Source of the DNA: Sphaerisporangium sp.
GTDB lineage: Bacteria; Actinomycetota; Actinomycetes; Streptosporangiales; Streptosporangiaceae
Reading direction: 5' to 3'
Length of the DNA stretch: 35,569 bases
Assembly (NCBI GenBank): GCA_025964675.1
Contig: JAOPYI010000157.1
Span: 1-35,569, forward strand
The position numbers and the translations under genes were made by a program. The notes beneath the pieces are model-generated. The model worked only from the letters and a program-made list of their open reading frames with translations, searched no databases and was not told the origin of the DNA. Within the stretch, counting starts at the first letter, position 1. Each line of letters begins with the position of its first letter. Shown here in pieces: positions 7,216 through 16,261 of the stretch.

Positions 7216-7251
7216 TGCCCATTTCTGCCGATTTTTCGGCAAGAGCGGGCA
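7216..7251. promoter_or_regulatory. Nested hairpin between antiporter and lipoprotein genes
   Basis: An inner stem TGCCGA/TCGGCA closes a TTTT loop. An outer stem TGCCC/GGGCA is separated from it by symmetric 5-base internal loops. It lies about 90 bases after the antiporter stop and 50 before the lipoprotein start (minus strand). It is probably a terminator for the antiporter transcript or a leader structure of the lipoprotein mRNA. Confidence 0.5.
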
Positions 7252-7339
7252 CTTTACGGCACACGTCCCTGAAACCAGAGTGTCGGATGTGGACCACGCT
7301 CTTCGAGCAAGGGGGACGCGCTCGCCCGGTAACCCGGCG

Positions 7340-8959
7340 TCACTCGCGCGCCAGGGTCGCCTCTTCGTAGTCCAGCTCCATGGTCACCCGGCGCAGCACC
7401 TCGTCGTCGATGCGGCGCTCGTCGCGCATCCGTACCAGCACCGAACGCTCCGCCTCGAGCATGGCGCGGCGGAGCCTGCGGTAGAGCGCGCTCGGCGTCT
7501 CCTCGCCCTCGGGGCCCACGCCGCCCCCCAGGCGCTCCCAGGCGCCCATCGCGCGGCGCTCGGCGTTGTTGCGCAGCCGGTCGACGACCTCGGCGTGGGT
7601 CTCGATGACGCCCTCGCTGGTGAGCTCCTCGAGCCGGGCGAGCGCCGCGGCGGCCGCGGCCTGCTGCGCCGCCGCCTCCGACAGATTGTCCTTGTAGACC
7701 TCGTGGTCGCTGGAGACGCCGAGCTTCCTGATCAGCAAGGGGAATGACATCCCCTGCACGAGGAGGGTGCCGATGACGACGGTGAAGGTCAGAAAGAGCA
7801 GAAGGTCGCGGTCGGGGAAGCCCGCGGGCAGGGCGAAGGCCGCGGCCAGTGACACCACGCCCCGCATGCCCGCCCAGCCGATCACCGCGGTGTGGGCGGC
7901 GGGCGGCTTCGGCTCACGCTCCCGGATGCCCCTGAACATCATGCGGGGCAGGTAGGTGCCGGGGATCACCCAGAGGAACCTGGCCACGAGCACGGCCGCG
8001 AACACGGCCGCCGCGTACCCGGCCACCTGCCATGGGTTCTGCCCCCTCAGCCCCTGGAGGATGAGCGGGAGCTGGAGCCCGATGAGGACGAAGACGATGA
8101 TCTCGAGGAAGAAGTCGAGAACCTTCCACACCGAGTACGACACCACCCGCGTGCCGTAGGTGGTGCGGTTCATCCGGTGGCCCAGGAAGACGCCGACCAC
8201 CACGACCGACAGCACTCCGGACGCGTGCACCGCCTCGGCCAGGAGGTACGACACGAACGGGATCAGCAGCGAGACCGTGTTCGTGATCAGCGCGTCCCTG
8301 ACCCGGCTGAACAGCCGCCCGAAGGCGTACGCCAGGAGCAGACCGATGACCAGCCCGCCGCCCGCCGCGTACAGGAACTGCCAGAGAGGGTTCACGACCT
8401 GCCAGAACGGTTGGAGCTTGCCGGCCCCATGGCCCATGGTGGCGGCCACCGCGACGCGGTAGGCGGTCAGCGCGGTGGCGTCGTTGAATAGGCTCTCGCC
8501 GACCAGGATGGTGATGATCTTGCGTGGCAGCCCGAGCCTGCGGGCCACCGCGACGGCCGCCACCGCGTCGGGCGGCGCCACGATGGCCCCGAGGGCGAAG
8601 GCCGCGGCCAGCGGCAGGCCCGGGATCAGCGCGTGCGCCACCAGGCCGATCACGGCGGCGCTGAAGAGCACCAGCCCGACCGACAGCAGCCCCACCGGGC
8701 GGCGCACGTCACGCAGGCGCAGGTAGGAGCTGTCCAGGGCCGCCGAGTAGAGCAGCGGTGGCAGGAAGACCAGCAGCACGACATCAGGATCGAGCTCGTA
8801 CGCGGGCAGGCCGGGGAAGTGTGACGCGATCAGCCCGACGATCAGGCCGACGAGCACCAGCAACAGCGGCGTCGGCCATCCTCGCCATCGGGCCAGCCCC
8901 GCGACCGCCACCGCCCCGGCAGGGAGCAGCACGAACTGAAGCGCCGTGGAAATGTTCAT
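7340..8959 (-). CDS. Na+/H+ antiporter, CPA1 family
   Basis: A 539-residue membrane antiporter exchanging cytoplasmic Na+ (or K+) for protons, for pH and salt homeostasis. The first 400 or so residues contain about 12 hydrophobic helices. The ion-binding motifs of CPA1 exchangers are visible: AIVAPPDAVAAVAVARRLGLP (unwound helix region with Asp) and GESLFNDATAL, where the Asn-Asp pair binds the ion. WAGMRGVVSLAAAFALP matches the conserved late-helix Arg motif. A cytoplasmic C-terminal tail of about 130 residues is charged and helical (AAAAALARLEELTSEGVIETHAEVVDRLRNNAERR), as in actinobacterial members. The start at 8959 gives the expected hydrophobic first helix. The gene is monocistronic or loosely linked to the downstream lipoprotein gene. 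Confidence 0.93.
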   Translation of the reverse strand: MNISTALQFVLLPAGAVAVAGLARWRGWPTPLLLVLVGLIVGLIASHFPGLPAYELDPDVVLLVFLPPLLYSAALDSSYLRLRDVRRPVGLLSVGLVLFSAAVIGLVAHALIPGLPLAAAFALGAIVAPPDAVAAVAVARRLGLPRKIITILVGESLFNDATALTAYRVAVAATMGHGAGKLQPFWQVVNPLWQFLYAAGGGLVIGLLLAYAFGRLFSRVRDALITNTVSLLIPFVSYLLAEAVHASGVLSVVVVGVFLGHRMNRTTYGTRVVSYSVWKVLDFFLEIIVFVLIGLQLPLILQGLRGQNPWQVAGYAAAVFAAVLVARFLWVIPGTYLPRMMFRGIREREPKPPAAHTAVIGWAGMRGVVSLAAAFALPAGFPDRDLLLFLTFTVVIGTLLVQGMSFPLLIRKLGVSSDHEVYKDNLSEAAAQQAAAAAALARLEELTSEGVIETHAEVVDRLRNNAERRAMGAWERLGGGVGPEGEETPSALYRRLRRAMLEAERSVLVRMRDERRIDDEVLRRVTMELDYEEATLARE

Positions 8960-9050
8960 CGGTCAGAAGGATATGTCGGTTATGGAGGCGCGAAAGGGCC
9001 TGGATGTGGCATCCACCGGCCGCGTCATGGGCGGCAGACGGCGTACGAGA

Positions 9051-10766
9051 TCACCACTCGCGGCCGTGCTCCCGTGGGTAGGGACGCCCGTCCTCGTCGG
9101 CGTGGGGACGGCCGTCGGGACGGACCCGCTCCCCCGTGGCGTACATCGGGTCATGGACGTACGGGCGTGAAAGGTGGGCATCGGTCGAGTCGCCGGTCGG
9201 CGGACCCACGGCACCGAGGCCGAGCGGGTCGGAGGGATCCACGGCGGACTGGGCCGGTACGTGCGGAGCCCAGTCGTAGCCGGAGGGCTCGCCCGGCAAC
9301 CGGTACCCCTGCCCGGGCTGCTCGGCGGACGGCTGGCCGAAGGGCAGGGAGTCGTTCACGATGAGGTTCTCCCTTGGCACGGCGTCCGCGTGACCGCCGT
9401 ACCTTGACGCGCCTCCGTACTCCGGGAGCGGGGGGAACGCCGGCGAGGACCCGTAGTCCGGCGGAGCCGCGTAGTCGAGAGCGGGCGTGGTGTAGTCGCC
9501 CGGCGCGAGGGGATCGCCCTGCGCGCCGTAGCCGGCCGTGGACCCGAACTCTCCCTTCGGGCCGTAGTCGGCCCGGGGCGCGTAGTCGTCCGGGGAACCG
9601 AACTCACTCTTCGGCGCGAACTCGTTGGTGGAGGCGTAGTCGGTCTGGGGCCCGAACCTGCCCTGGGGCCCGAACTGCCCCTGGGCCGCGAACTCACCTT
9701 GAGGCGCGAACTCACCTTGAGGCGCGAACTCCGCCGGAGAGCCCAAGTGAGCCTGAGGCACGAAATCAGCCTGAGGCGCGAAGTCGTTGCGGGAGACGTA
9801 GTCGCCGGGAGCGGCGTAGTCGCCCGGGGCGCCATAGTCGCCGCGAGGAGCCTGTCCGGCCGGCGTGCCGAACTGACCCGTGAACGCGTACCCGGTGGGA
9901 GGCGTGTAGTCGGGATGGGCGCCGTAGTCGCCGCCTGCGGCCTGGGGCACTTCCTGCGGGCCGGCGACCGGCAGCGGCGCGCGAGGCTGATGGACGGGGG
10001 GCACGGGGGCCTGCTGCGGGACCAGCCCGAGCGCCGCCTCGGCCGGCGAGGGGTAGGTCACCTGCGCCGGGTAGGCCGCCTGTGGCGCGTAGTCGGCCCG
10101 CAGGGGGTAGTCGGGCTGCACGGCGTAGTCGGGCTGCTGGAGGGGTTGCGCCGGATAGTCGCCCTGAAGGCCGGGTTGTGCGGGGTAGTCGCCCAGCGGG
10201 CCGGGCTGAGCCGCGTAATCGCCCTGAGTGGCGTAGTCGGCGGGGTAGTCGCGCGAGGCGACCAGCCTGTCGGCAGCGGCAGTGGCGCCGCGCGCGACGA
10301 GGACGTCCTTGGGCCCGATCGTGGCCACCGGCGTCATGTCCTCGTTCGGGTACGAGTGCTCGGAGGTGGCGCGCTCGTCGGGATAGGGAAGGGCCTGGGT
10401 GTACTCGTCTTGGTCGTCGGGCACTCCGGCCGGACGGGCGTACTGCCCCGTCCCTGGGTAATTCGGGTATTCGGCGTATTCGACGTACTCCGGATGATCG
10501 GCGTCGTCGGCATACTCCTCCTCCCCTTCCTCCGCCTCGGAGTACTCCCCGCCCGCCTCGGCATAACCCACGTCCAGCGTGTCGAGCAGGCGGCCGACGT
10601 CGTCCATCGGCATACGGAAACTGGCGGTGCACATCTCGCCCCGCCACAGACTGAGGACCAGCGTGCCGTCGTGCCAGGTGACCCGGAGAACACGCTCCTG
10701 GCCTCGGGCGTCGAAGAACACCTCACCGAACGATGGCAGTGGGACAACTTCCGACATGGCAGACAT
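9051..10766 (-). CDS. Low-complexity Tyr/Phe-repeat protein with conserved N-terminal domain
   Basis: A 571-residue protein of unknown function. Residues 1-66 look like a small folded domain (VLRVTWHDGTLVLSLWRGEMCTASFRMP), similar in style to short uncharacterised actinomycete proteins. Residues 70-100 are very acidic. Residues about 172-455 are a long low-complexity tract in which Tyr or Phe recurs every 5-7 residues, in units such as GDYPAQP, GEFAPQ and APGDYAAP. A Pro-rich break falls at 248-275, and the C-terminus is polar and Gly/Pro-rich. There is no signal peptide or membrane segment, so it is probably cytoplasmic. The DNA carries matching short tandem repeats, for example two adjacent 18-base copies around 9694-9729. 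A second possible start (MSEVV, 3 codons in) is equally plausible. The gene is divergent from dinG. Confidence 0.75.
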   Translation of the reverse strand: MSAMSEVVPLPSFGEVFFDARGQERVLRVTWHDGTLVLSLWRGEMCTASFRMPMDDVGRLLDTLDVGYAEAGGEYSEAEEGEEEYADDADHPEYVEYAEYPNYPGTGQYARPAGVPDDQDEYTQALPYPDERATSEHSYPNEDMTPVATIGPKDVLVARGATAAADRLVASRDYPADYATQGDYAAQPGPLGDYPAQPGLQGDYPAQPLQQPDYAVQPDYPLRADYAPQAAYPAQVTYPSPAEAALGLVPQQAPVPPVHQPRAPLPVAGPQEVPQAAGGDYGAHPDYTPPTGYAFTGQFGTPAGQAPRGDYGAPGDYAAPGDYVSRNDFAPQADFVPQAHLGSPAEFAPQGEFAPQGEFAAQGQFGPQGRFGPQTDYASTNEFAPKSEFGSPDDYAPRADYGPKGEFGSTAGYGAQGDPLAPGDYTTPALDYAAPPDYGSSPAFPPLPEYGGASRYGGHADAVPRENLIVNDSLPFGQPSAEQPGQGYRLPGEPSGYDWAPHVPAQSAVDPSDPLGLGAVGPPTGDSTDAHLSRPYVHDPMYATGERVRPDGRPHADEDGRPYPREHGREW

Positions 10767-11041
10767 CGTGCTTTAACCAGCCTTTATTCGTCCACTCGAC
10801 CTCAGGAAACCCTACCGAACCGTGCACGTCGCCGTCATGGCAGACCCAGAGGCCACTCCCCGCCCAATGACCCCATCAGCGGGCAGGCGAACGGTAGATC
10901 TTCGTTGACCCCCCCGGGACCGGCCACGCCAGTCTGCCACGTGATCCGCCACGCGGCTTCCGGAATGCCGAGATGGACCCGGAACGCACCGCCAGTCGCA
11001 TCGCCACTCGGGGCGCGGAGACCCCCTGGAGGCCGGTAGCG
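10767..11041. other. Divergent intergenic region between repeat protein and helicase genes
   Basis: About 275 bases without a recognised gene. The part next to the repeat-protein gene (10767-10800) is comparatively A/T-rich and probably carries its promoter. An in-frame ATG at 10973 could extend the helicase by 23 residues. Confidence 0.4.
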
Positions 11042-13243
11042 TTGCGTGTCGTGCTCGACGACTCCCTCAGCGCCACCGACGACGATCTCGATGGCACCGA
11101 CGCCGTTCTCGAAGACAGTGACACGGCTCCCGACGACGGCGACGCCCTCGGCGAGGACGACGAGGAGCTGGAGGAAGAAGAAGATCTCCCGCCCGTCGAG
11201 CAGCTCCTGAGCGCCGCCGTCGACGGTGTCGGAGGCTCGGAGAGACCCGGCCAGGTGAAGATGGCGCAAGCCGTATGGGCCGCCATCGAGAACGACGAGC
11301 ACGTCGCCGTGCAGGCCGGCACCGGCACCGGAAAATCCCTGGCGTATCTCGTGCCGGCGATCCGGCACGCGATCGACTCGGACAGCGCCGTCGTCGTCTC
11401 CACCGCCACGATCGCCCTCCAGCGCCAGCTCGTCGACCGCGATCTGCCCCGGCTGTCCGAGGCTCTGGCCGACCATCTACCCCATGAGCCACAGTTCGCC
11501 ATCCTGAAGGGAAGGCGAAACTATCTATGCCGCTACAAGGTGACGGCCGCCTGGCCCGACGAAGAGGACGACCAGCTCTTCGACCCCCGCGAGGTGAGCG
11601 CCACCGGGCGCATGGTGCAGCGCATCCAGGACTGGGCGGAGGAGACCGAGACCGGCGACAGGGACGAGCTGGTCCCGGGGGTGAACGAGCAGGCCTGGCG
11701 GCAGTTCTCCGTCAGCGCCAAGGAGTGCCTCGGCGCGCAGCGGTGCCCGAGCGGCGCAGAGTGCTTCGCCGAGCAGGCGAGGGAGCGCGCGGGCCGGGTC
11801 GACGTGGTCGTCACCAACCACGCGTTGCTGGCCATCGACGCCATGGAGGAGTTCGCCGTCCTGCCCGAGCACGACGTCGTGGTGGTGGACGAGGCCCACG
11901 AGCTGGTCGACCGGGTCACGAGCGTGGTCACCGACGAGCTGTCCGACATCATCGTCGCGACGGCCGTACGCCGGGTCGGGCGGCTCATCGAGCAGACCGT
12001 GACCGACCGACTTCAGGAGGCGGGCGAGGATCTGAAGGCCCTGCTCGCCGCCGCGCCGCCCGGCCGACTCGACCAGCTCCCGCAGGTGCTCGGGGACACG
12101 CTCTCGGTCGTCCGGGACGCCGCCTTCGCCTGCGTGACCGCGATGGGCCCTCGCGGCGGCGACATGTGGGGCGGGGGGAGGAACGACGACCCGGAGAAGG
12201 CGGGGCAGCGCAAGGCGGCGTTCACCGCGCTCGACGAGGTGCACGACACCGCCGTCCGCATCCTCGAGGCCTTCGGGGGCGACTCCGAGGTCGACAGGGC
12301 CGAGGTGGTGTGGCTGGAGGCAGCGACCGACCGCCGTCCCCCCCTGTTGAAGGTCGCGCCGCTGAGCGTCGGCGGCATGCTGCGCGACAAGCTGTTCGCC
12401 GACCGCACCGTGATCCTCACCAGCGCGACGCTCGCCCTCGGCGGCACGTTCGACGGCATGGCCCGCCAGTGGGGTCTCGGCCCCGCCCGCGCCGAGCGGC
12501 CCGCCCCCGCGGACCAGGACGGCGCCGGGCAGGCCGAGGGCTCCCCGGCGAAGCCGGAGGCCGAGCAGAAGCGCAAGGCCTGGACCGGCCTCGACGTCGG
12601 CTCGCCCTTCGACCACGCGCGCAGCGGCATCCTCTACGTCGCCAAGCACCTGCCCCAGCCCGGGCGCGACGGCCTGCCTAAGGAATACCTCGACGAGATC
12701 GCCGAGCTCATCGAGGCCGCCGGAGGCCGCACGCTCGGGCTGTTCTCGTCCATGCGCGCCGCGAAGGCCGCCACCGAGGCGCTGCGCGAGCGCCTGCAGA
12801 CCCCACTGCTGTGCCAGGGGGACGACTCCACGTCGCTGCTGGTCAAGCAGTTCGCTGAGGACCCCGCGACGTGCCTGTTCGGCACGCTCTCGCTGTGGCA
12901 GGGCGTCGACGTGCCGGGCCCCTCGCTCAGCCTTGTGATCATCGACCGCATCCCGTTCCCACGGCCCGACGACCCGCTCGCCTCCGCCCGGCAGCGGCAC
13001 GTCGCCGCGCGGGGCGGCAACGGCTTCATGTCCGTCGCGGCCACCCACGCCGCGCTCCTGCTAGCCCAGGGGGCGGGGAGGCTGCTGCGCGGCCAGAACG
13101 ACAAGGGCGTGGTGGCCGTCCTCGATCCCCGCCTCGCGACCGCTCGCTACGGGAGCTTCCTTCGTGACTCGCTCCCGCCGTTCTGGGCGACGAGCGACCC
13201 ACAGAAGGTGCGCGCCGCCCTGCGCCGCCTCGCCGCCACGTAG
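11042..13243 (+). CDS. dinG: DinG/XPD-family ATP-dependent DNA helicase (iron-sulfur)
   Basis: A superfamily 2 helicase that unwinds DNA 5'-3', removing forks, R-loops or D-loops during repair. Seen: Walker A AGTGTGKS, the DEAH box VVVDEAHEL, and motifs V/VI near the C-terminus (GTLSLWQGVDVPG and QGAGRLLRG). Four cysteines arranged as in the Fe-S domain (Cys163, 229, 235 and 241 from the TTG start) lie between motifs Ia and II. The N-terminal 45 residues are very acidic (DDDEELEEEEDL type) and outside the helicase fold. I favour TTG 11042 (733 residues) because GGAGG lies 9 bases upstream. ATG 10973 and GTG 11051 are alternatives. The 3' end faces the shikimate-linked SGNH gene. Confidence 0.9.
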   Translation: MRVVLDDSLSATDDDLDGTDAVLEDSDTAPDDGDALGEDDEELEEEEDLPPVEQLLSAAVDGVGGSERPGQVKMAQAVWAAIENDEHVAVQAGTGTGKSLAYLVPAIRHAIDSDSAVVVSTATIALQRQLVDRDLPRLSEALADHLPHEPQFAILKGRRNYLCRYKVTAAWPDEEDDQLFDPREVSATGRMVQRIQDWAEETETGDRDELVPGVNEQAWRQFSVSAKECLGAQRCPSGAECFAEQARERAGRVDVVVTNHALLAIDAMEEFAVLPEHDVVVVDEAHELVDRVTSVVTDELSDIIVATAVRRVGRLIEQTVTDRLQEAGEDLKALLAAAPPGRLDQLPQVLGDTLSVVRDAAFACVTAMGPRGGDMWGGGRNDDPEKAGQRKAAFTALDEVHDTAVRILEAFGGDSEVDRAEVVWLEAATDRRPPLLKVAPLSVGGMLRDKLFADRTVILTSATLALGGTFDGMARQWGLGPARAERPAPADQDGAGQAEGSPAKPEAEQKRKAWTGLDVGSPFDHARSGILYVAKHLPQPGRDGLPKEYLDEIAELIEAAGGRTLGLFSSMRAAKAATEALRERLQTPLLCQGDDSTSLLVKQFAEDPATCLFGTLSLWQGVDVPGPSLSLVIIDRIPFPRPDDPLASARQRHVAARGGNGFMSVAATHAALLLAQGAGRLLRGQNDKGVVAVLDPRLATARYGSFLRDSLPPFWATSDPQKVRAALRRLAAT

Positions 13244-13319
13244 GCGTCCGCGCATGGAGCCGCCTGTACGACGGTGGCACCGGACGGGCGTATCCGGCGC
13301 ACGGCTACGGGGGGAGCCC

Positions 13320-13350
13320 GCAGGCGCACGGCTCGGGGTGCGGAGCCTGC
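13320..13350. terminator. Possible bidirectional terminator after dinG and the SGNH gene
   Basis: Outer arms GCAGGC/GCCTGC and inner arms GCAC/GTGC, with an 8-base loop and a 3-base bulge. It lies between two convergent genes and touches the stop codon of the SGNH hydrolase gene. It is moderate in strength and without a T-tract. Confidence 0.45.
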
Positions 13351-14111
13351 TAGGCGTACGGCTCCAGGTGGGGGCGTTTCGGGTCGACGGCGTCCCCCGA
13401 GGAGGTGCCGCGCAGCCGGCGGCCCACCCACGGGAGCAGGTACTCGCGCAGCCACTGCCGGTCCTCGCGCAGCTTGGCCCTGCGGTCGACCCGGTCGCGG
13501 GGCGGCCAGGCCATGCGCCAGTCGTCGCCGGACGGCACGCCGAGGACCTCGCACACCTTCGCGGCGACGAGGCGGTGCCCCTCGGCGTTCATGTGGAGCC
13601 GGTCGTCGCTCCACGCCCGCCAGTCGCGGATCGACTGCATGGACCACTGATCGACCACGTGGCAGCCGTACAGGTCGGCGATGGACCGGATGTGCAGGTA
13701 GAACACCGCGAACCGGCCGCGCATCTGGCGCATCAGCGGAGTGTCGCGCGGGTCCACGCCGGTGAACAGCACGACGTCGGCGCCGGTGCTCCGCAGGTCG
13801 CGCACGGCTCCCGCCAGCTTCTTGGCCATGCGGTCGGGGTCGCTGCCGGGCCGCAGCAGGTCGTTGCCCCCGGCGCAGAAGCTGATCAGGTCGGGCTTCA
13901 GCTCGATCGCCACCGGCACCTGGTGTTCCACGATCTGGTCGAGCAGCTTGCCGCGCACGGCGAGGTTGGCGTACCGGAAGTCCGGCTCGAGCCCGGCGAG
14001 CCGCTCGGCCACCCGGTCGGCCCAGCCCCTGAAGTCGCCGTTCTGCCCGGGGTCGTTGAGCCCTTCGGTGAAGCTGTCGCCGATCGCGACGTAGGAGGTG
14101 TACGCCTTCAC
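13350..14111 (-). CDS. SGNH/GDSL-family hydrolase, last gene of the shikimate operon
   Basis: A 253-residue cytosolic esterase/lipase-type hydrolase. Block I holds the nucleophile Ser13 (IGDSFTEG), block III shows GGNDLL with Asn83, and block V shows [12 protein letters not shown] with Asp170 and His173. Block II Gly is probably in ANLAVRGK. There is no signal peptide, so it acts in the cytoplasm; the natural ester is unknown. The GTG start at 14111 overlaps the aroQ stop by four bases (GTGA), giving tight translational coupling. Longer upstream frames are shadows of aroQ. Its place as last gene of the aro cluster is odd, since no shikimate step needs an esterase. Confidence 0.88.
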   Translation of the reverse strand: MKAYTSYVAIGDSFTEGLNDPGQNGDFRGWADRVAERLAGLEPDFRYANLAVRGKLLDQIVEHQVPVAIELKPDLISFCAGGNDLLRPGSDPDRMAKKLAGAVRDLRSTGADVVLFTGVDPRDTPLMRQMRGRFAVFYLHIRSIADLYGCHVVDQWSMQSIRDWRAWSDDRLHMNAEGHRLVAAKVCEVLGVPSGDDWRMAWPPRDRVDRRAKLREDRQWLREYLLPWVGRRLRGTSSGDAVDPKRPHLEPYA

Positions 14112-14542
14112 CGCTCGCCCTCCGCGATCGCGCGCAGCGCGAGCTCGTACGACCGCAGGCCGAACCCCGCGATCGTGCCCGTGGCCACGGCGGCGACCAC
14201 CGAGGTGTGGCGGAACTCCTCGCGCGTCGCGGGGTTGGAGAGGTGCACCTCGATCAGCGGCGCCGTGCGCTGGGCGATGGCGTCGCGCAGCGCGTAGGAG
14301 TAGTGGGTGAAGGCGGCCGGGTTCAGCACCACGGGGATCGACCCGTCGGCGGCCTCGTGGATCCACGACACCAGCTCGGCCTCGTCGTCGGTCTGCCGTA
14401 CGTCGACCGTCAGGCCGAGCTCCCTGCCGGTCTGGCGGCACAGGGAGGCAAGGTCGTCGAAGGTCTCCGCGCCGTAGACCTCCGGCTCGCGCGTGCCGAG
14501 CCGCGAGAGGTTCGGGCCATTGAACACGAAGACTGTTCTCAT
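14108..14542 (-). CDS. aroQ: Type II 3-dehydroquinate dehydratase
   Basis: A 144-residue dodecameric-type enzyme converting 3-dehydroquinate to 3-dehydroshikimate, the third step of chorismate synthesis. Type II signatures are clear: [17 protein letters not shown] (lid loop with catalytic Arg and Tyr), [16 protein letters not shown] and [17 protein letters not shown] (active-site His/Asn). Start at ATG 14542 with GAGGG just upstream. It follows aroB on the same strand across a 139-base gap, the only sizeable gap in the run from aroC. The stop is fused to the SGNH gene start by a GTGA overlap. Confidence 0.95.
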   Translation of the reverse strand: MRTVFVFNGPNLSRLGTREPEVYGAETFDDLASLCRQTGRELGLTVDVRQTDDEAELVSWIHEAADGSIPVVLNPAAFTHYSYALRDAIAQRTAPLIEVHLSNPATREEFRHTSVVAAVATGTIAGFGLRSYELALRAIAEGER

Positions 14543-14598
14543 CGCGCCCTCGCCGCGCTCTCCAGGTGTCTCATCGCGCCCCCACCTTGCTTGTTCGT

Positions 14599-14615
14599 GC
14601 GGGCCGCCGGCCCGC
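14599..14615. other. Small GC-rich hairpin in the aroB-aroQ gap
   Basis: GCGGGCC/GGCCCGC arms around a 3-base loop inside the 139-base interval between aroB and aroQ. It may be a processing or attenuation element. In DNA this GC-rich, chance occurrence is also possible. Confidence 0.3.
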
Positions 14616-14681
14616 GGCTCGCCGCTCGGCCGGTGGGAGCCGCCGCGGGGCGTGCCCGGGCCGGCTCTGTCGCCTCGGCGG

Positions 14682-15758
14682 TCATCGGGCGACCTCGCGG
14701 TAGGCGGCCTCCAGGAGCTCCTCCGGAGGGTCGTCCAGGCGTGCGACCTTGCCGACGTCGTCGAGGATCACGAACCGCTGCTTCGCGCCGCGGTTCTTCT
14801 TGTCGACCCGCATGTGGTCGCGCAGCTCGGGCCAGGCCTCGTGACGGTAGGCCGTGGGGAGGCCGACCGAGGTCAGGATCGACCGGGTGCGCTCCACGAG
14901 GTCCTTGCCGGCGTGGCCGGCCAGCCGCGACAGCTCGGCGGCGTAGACCATGCCGATGGCCACGGCCTCGCCGTGGCGCATGTGGTAGTTCTCGACGCGC
15001 TCGATGGCGTGGGCCAGCGTGTGGCCGTAGTTGAGGATCTCGCGGATGCCCGACTCGCGCAGGTCGGCCCCCACGACGTCGGCCTTGATCTGGATCTTGC
15101 GCTCGATCAGCGCGCGGGTGTGCTGCCCGTCGGGCATCCGGGCGCCCTCAGGGTCGTCCTCGATGAGGAGCAGGATCGTGGGGTCGGCGATGAAGCCGCC
15201 CTTGATGATCTCGGCGAGGCCGGCGACGTAATCCTCGCGAGGCACCGACACCAGTGTGGCGAGGTCGCACAGGACCCCCGCCGGCGTGTGGAAGGAGCCA
15301 ACGAGGTTCTTGCCCTCGGGGGTGTTGATGCCGGTCTTGCCGCCCACCGCAGCGTCGACCATGCCGAGCAGCGTGGTCGGCACCTGCACGACCTTCACGC
15401 CGCGCAGCCAGGTGGCCGCGGCGAACCCGGCCAGGTCGGTGGTCGCTCCCCCGCCGACGCCCACCACGGCATCCGACCGGGTCACGCCGTACCGGCCGAA
15501 CGCCGACCAGAGCTCGGCGGCCACCTCTACCGACTTGGCACGCTCGCCGTCGGGCACGGGAAGCGCCACCACGGAGTGGCCCGCGGACTCCAGCACCCCG
15601 CAGACCGGCCGGGAGATCTCCGGCAGGCTCGCGGGGTGGACCACCGCGACCGTGCGGACGTCGTCATCCAGCAGGCCGGGCAGCTCCGACAGCACGCCCG
15701 CCCCGATGACCACGTCGTACGGCCGCTCGCCGTGGACCGTGATGCGGGTGGTCGTCAC
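14682..15758 (-). CDS. aroB: 3-dehydroquinate synthase
   Basis: A 358-residue NAD- and metal-dependent enzyme turning DAHP into 3-dehydroquinate, the second step of the shikimate pathway. The NAD-binding and substrate region shows [23 protein letters not shown] and [28 protein letters not shown]. The metal-binding residues lie in EIIKGGFI and [12 protein letters not shown], followed by HGEAVAIGM. The start is GTG 15758, overlapping the aroK stop by GTGA, with length and motif order as in the family. The DAHP synthase of step one is not in the window. Confidence 0.96.
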   Translation of the reverse strand: MTTTRITVHGERPYDVVIGAGVLSELPGLLDDDVRTVAVVHPASLPEISRPVCGVLESAGHSVVALPVPDGERAKSVEVAAELWSAFGRYGVTRSDAVVGVGGGATTDLAGFAAATWLRGVKVVQVPTTLLGMVDAAVGGKTGINTPEGKNLVGSFHTPAGVLCDLATLVSVPREDYVAGLAEIIKGGFIADPTILLLIEDDPEGARMPDGQHTRALIERKIQIKADVVGADLRESGIREILNYGHTLAHAIERVENYHMRHGEAVAIGMVYAAELSRLAGHAGKDLVERTRSILTSVGLPTAYRHEAWPELRDHMRVDKKNRGAKQRFVILDDVGKVARLDDPPEELLEAAYREVAR

Positions 15759-16261
15759 GCCGGGAGACCCTTCACGATCTCGTCGGTGATGTCCTCCGGA
15801 GTGCGGCCGTCGGTGGCGACGATGATCGAGGCGAGCCGCTCGTAGACCGGGCGGCGTTCCTCCATGAGCCTTTTGAGCTGGCTGCGGGGGTTGAGCACCA
15901 GCAGCGGGCGCGCCTGGGCGAGGCCCACGCGTTGCACGGCGTCGGACAGGCCGACCTGGAGGTAGACCACCGAGTGCCCGTCGAGCAGCGCCTGGGTCGC
16001 CTCGCTCAGGATGGCACCGCCACCGAGCGACAGCACGCCGTCGTGCTCGGCGAGCGCCTCGCGCACGGCCGCCCCCTCCAGCTCGCGGAACCGCTCCTCG
16101 CCGTCCTCGACGAAGACGTCGGCGACCGGCTTGCCCACCACCGCCTCGACGTCGGCGTCGGTGTCGCGGAAGCCCGTGCCGAGACGCGCGGCCAGCAGGC
16201 GGCCGACGGTGGACTTGCCGGACCCGGGCGGGCCGATCAGCACAGCTCTGGGAGACATCAC
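15755..16261 (-). CDS. aroK: Shikimate kinase
   Basis: A 168-residue NMP-kinase-like enzyme phosphorylating shikimate at the 3-hydroxyl. The P-loop GPPGSGKST, the shikimate-binding RDTDADVE (Asp-rich), LGGGAI and the lid region ARPLL are all present. The start may be GTG 16261 (4-base GTGA overlap with the aroC stop) or the next codon ATG 16258. The overlap pattern repeats at both neighbouring junctions, so I favour GTG. It lies between aroC and aroB as in most actinomycetes. Confidence 0.95.
   Translation of the reverse strand: MMSPRAVLIGPPGSGKSTVGRLLAARLGTGFRDTDADVEAVVGKPVADVFVEDGEERFRELEGAAVREALAEHDGVLSLGGGAILSEATQALLDGHSVVYLQVGLSDAVQRVGLAQARPLLVLNPRSQLKRLMEERRPVYERLASIIVATDGRTPEDITDEIVKGLPA

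Noticed and set aside
11525-13048. Long antisense frame across the helicase gene
   Set aside because: The opposite strand has the clear DinG motifs; high GC content opens frames on both strands.
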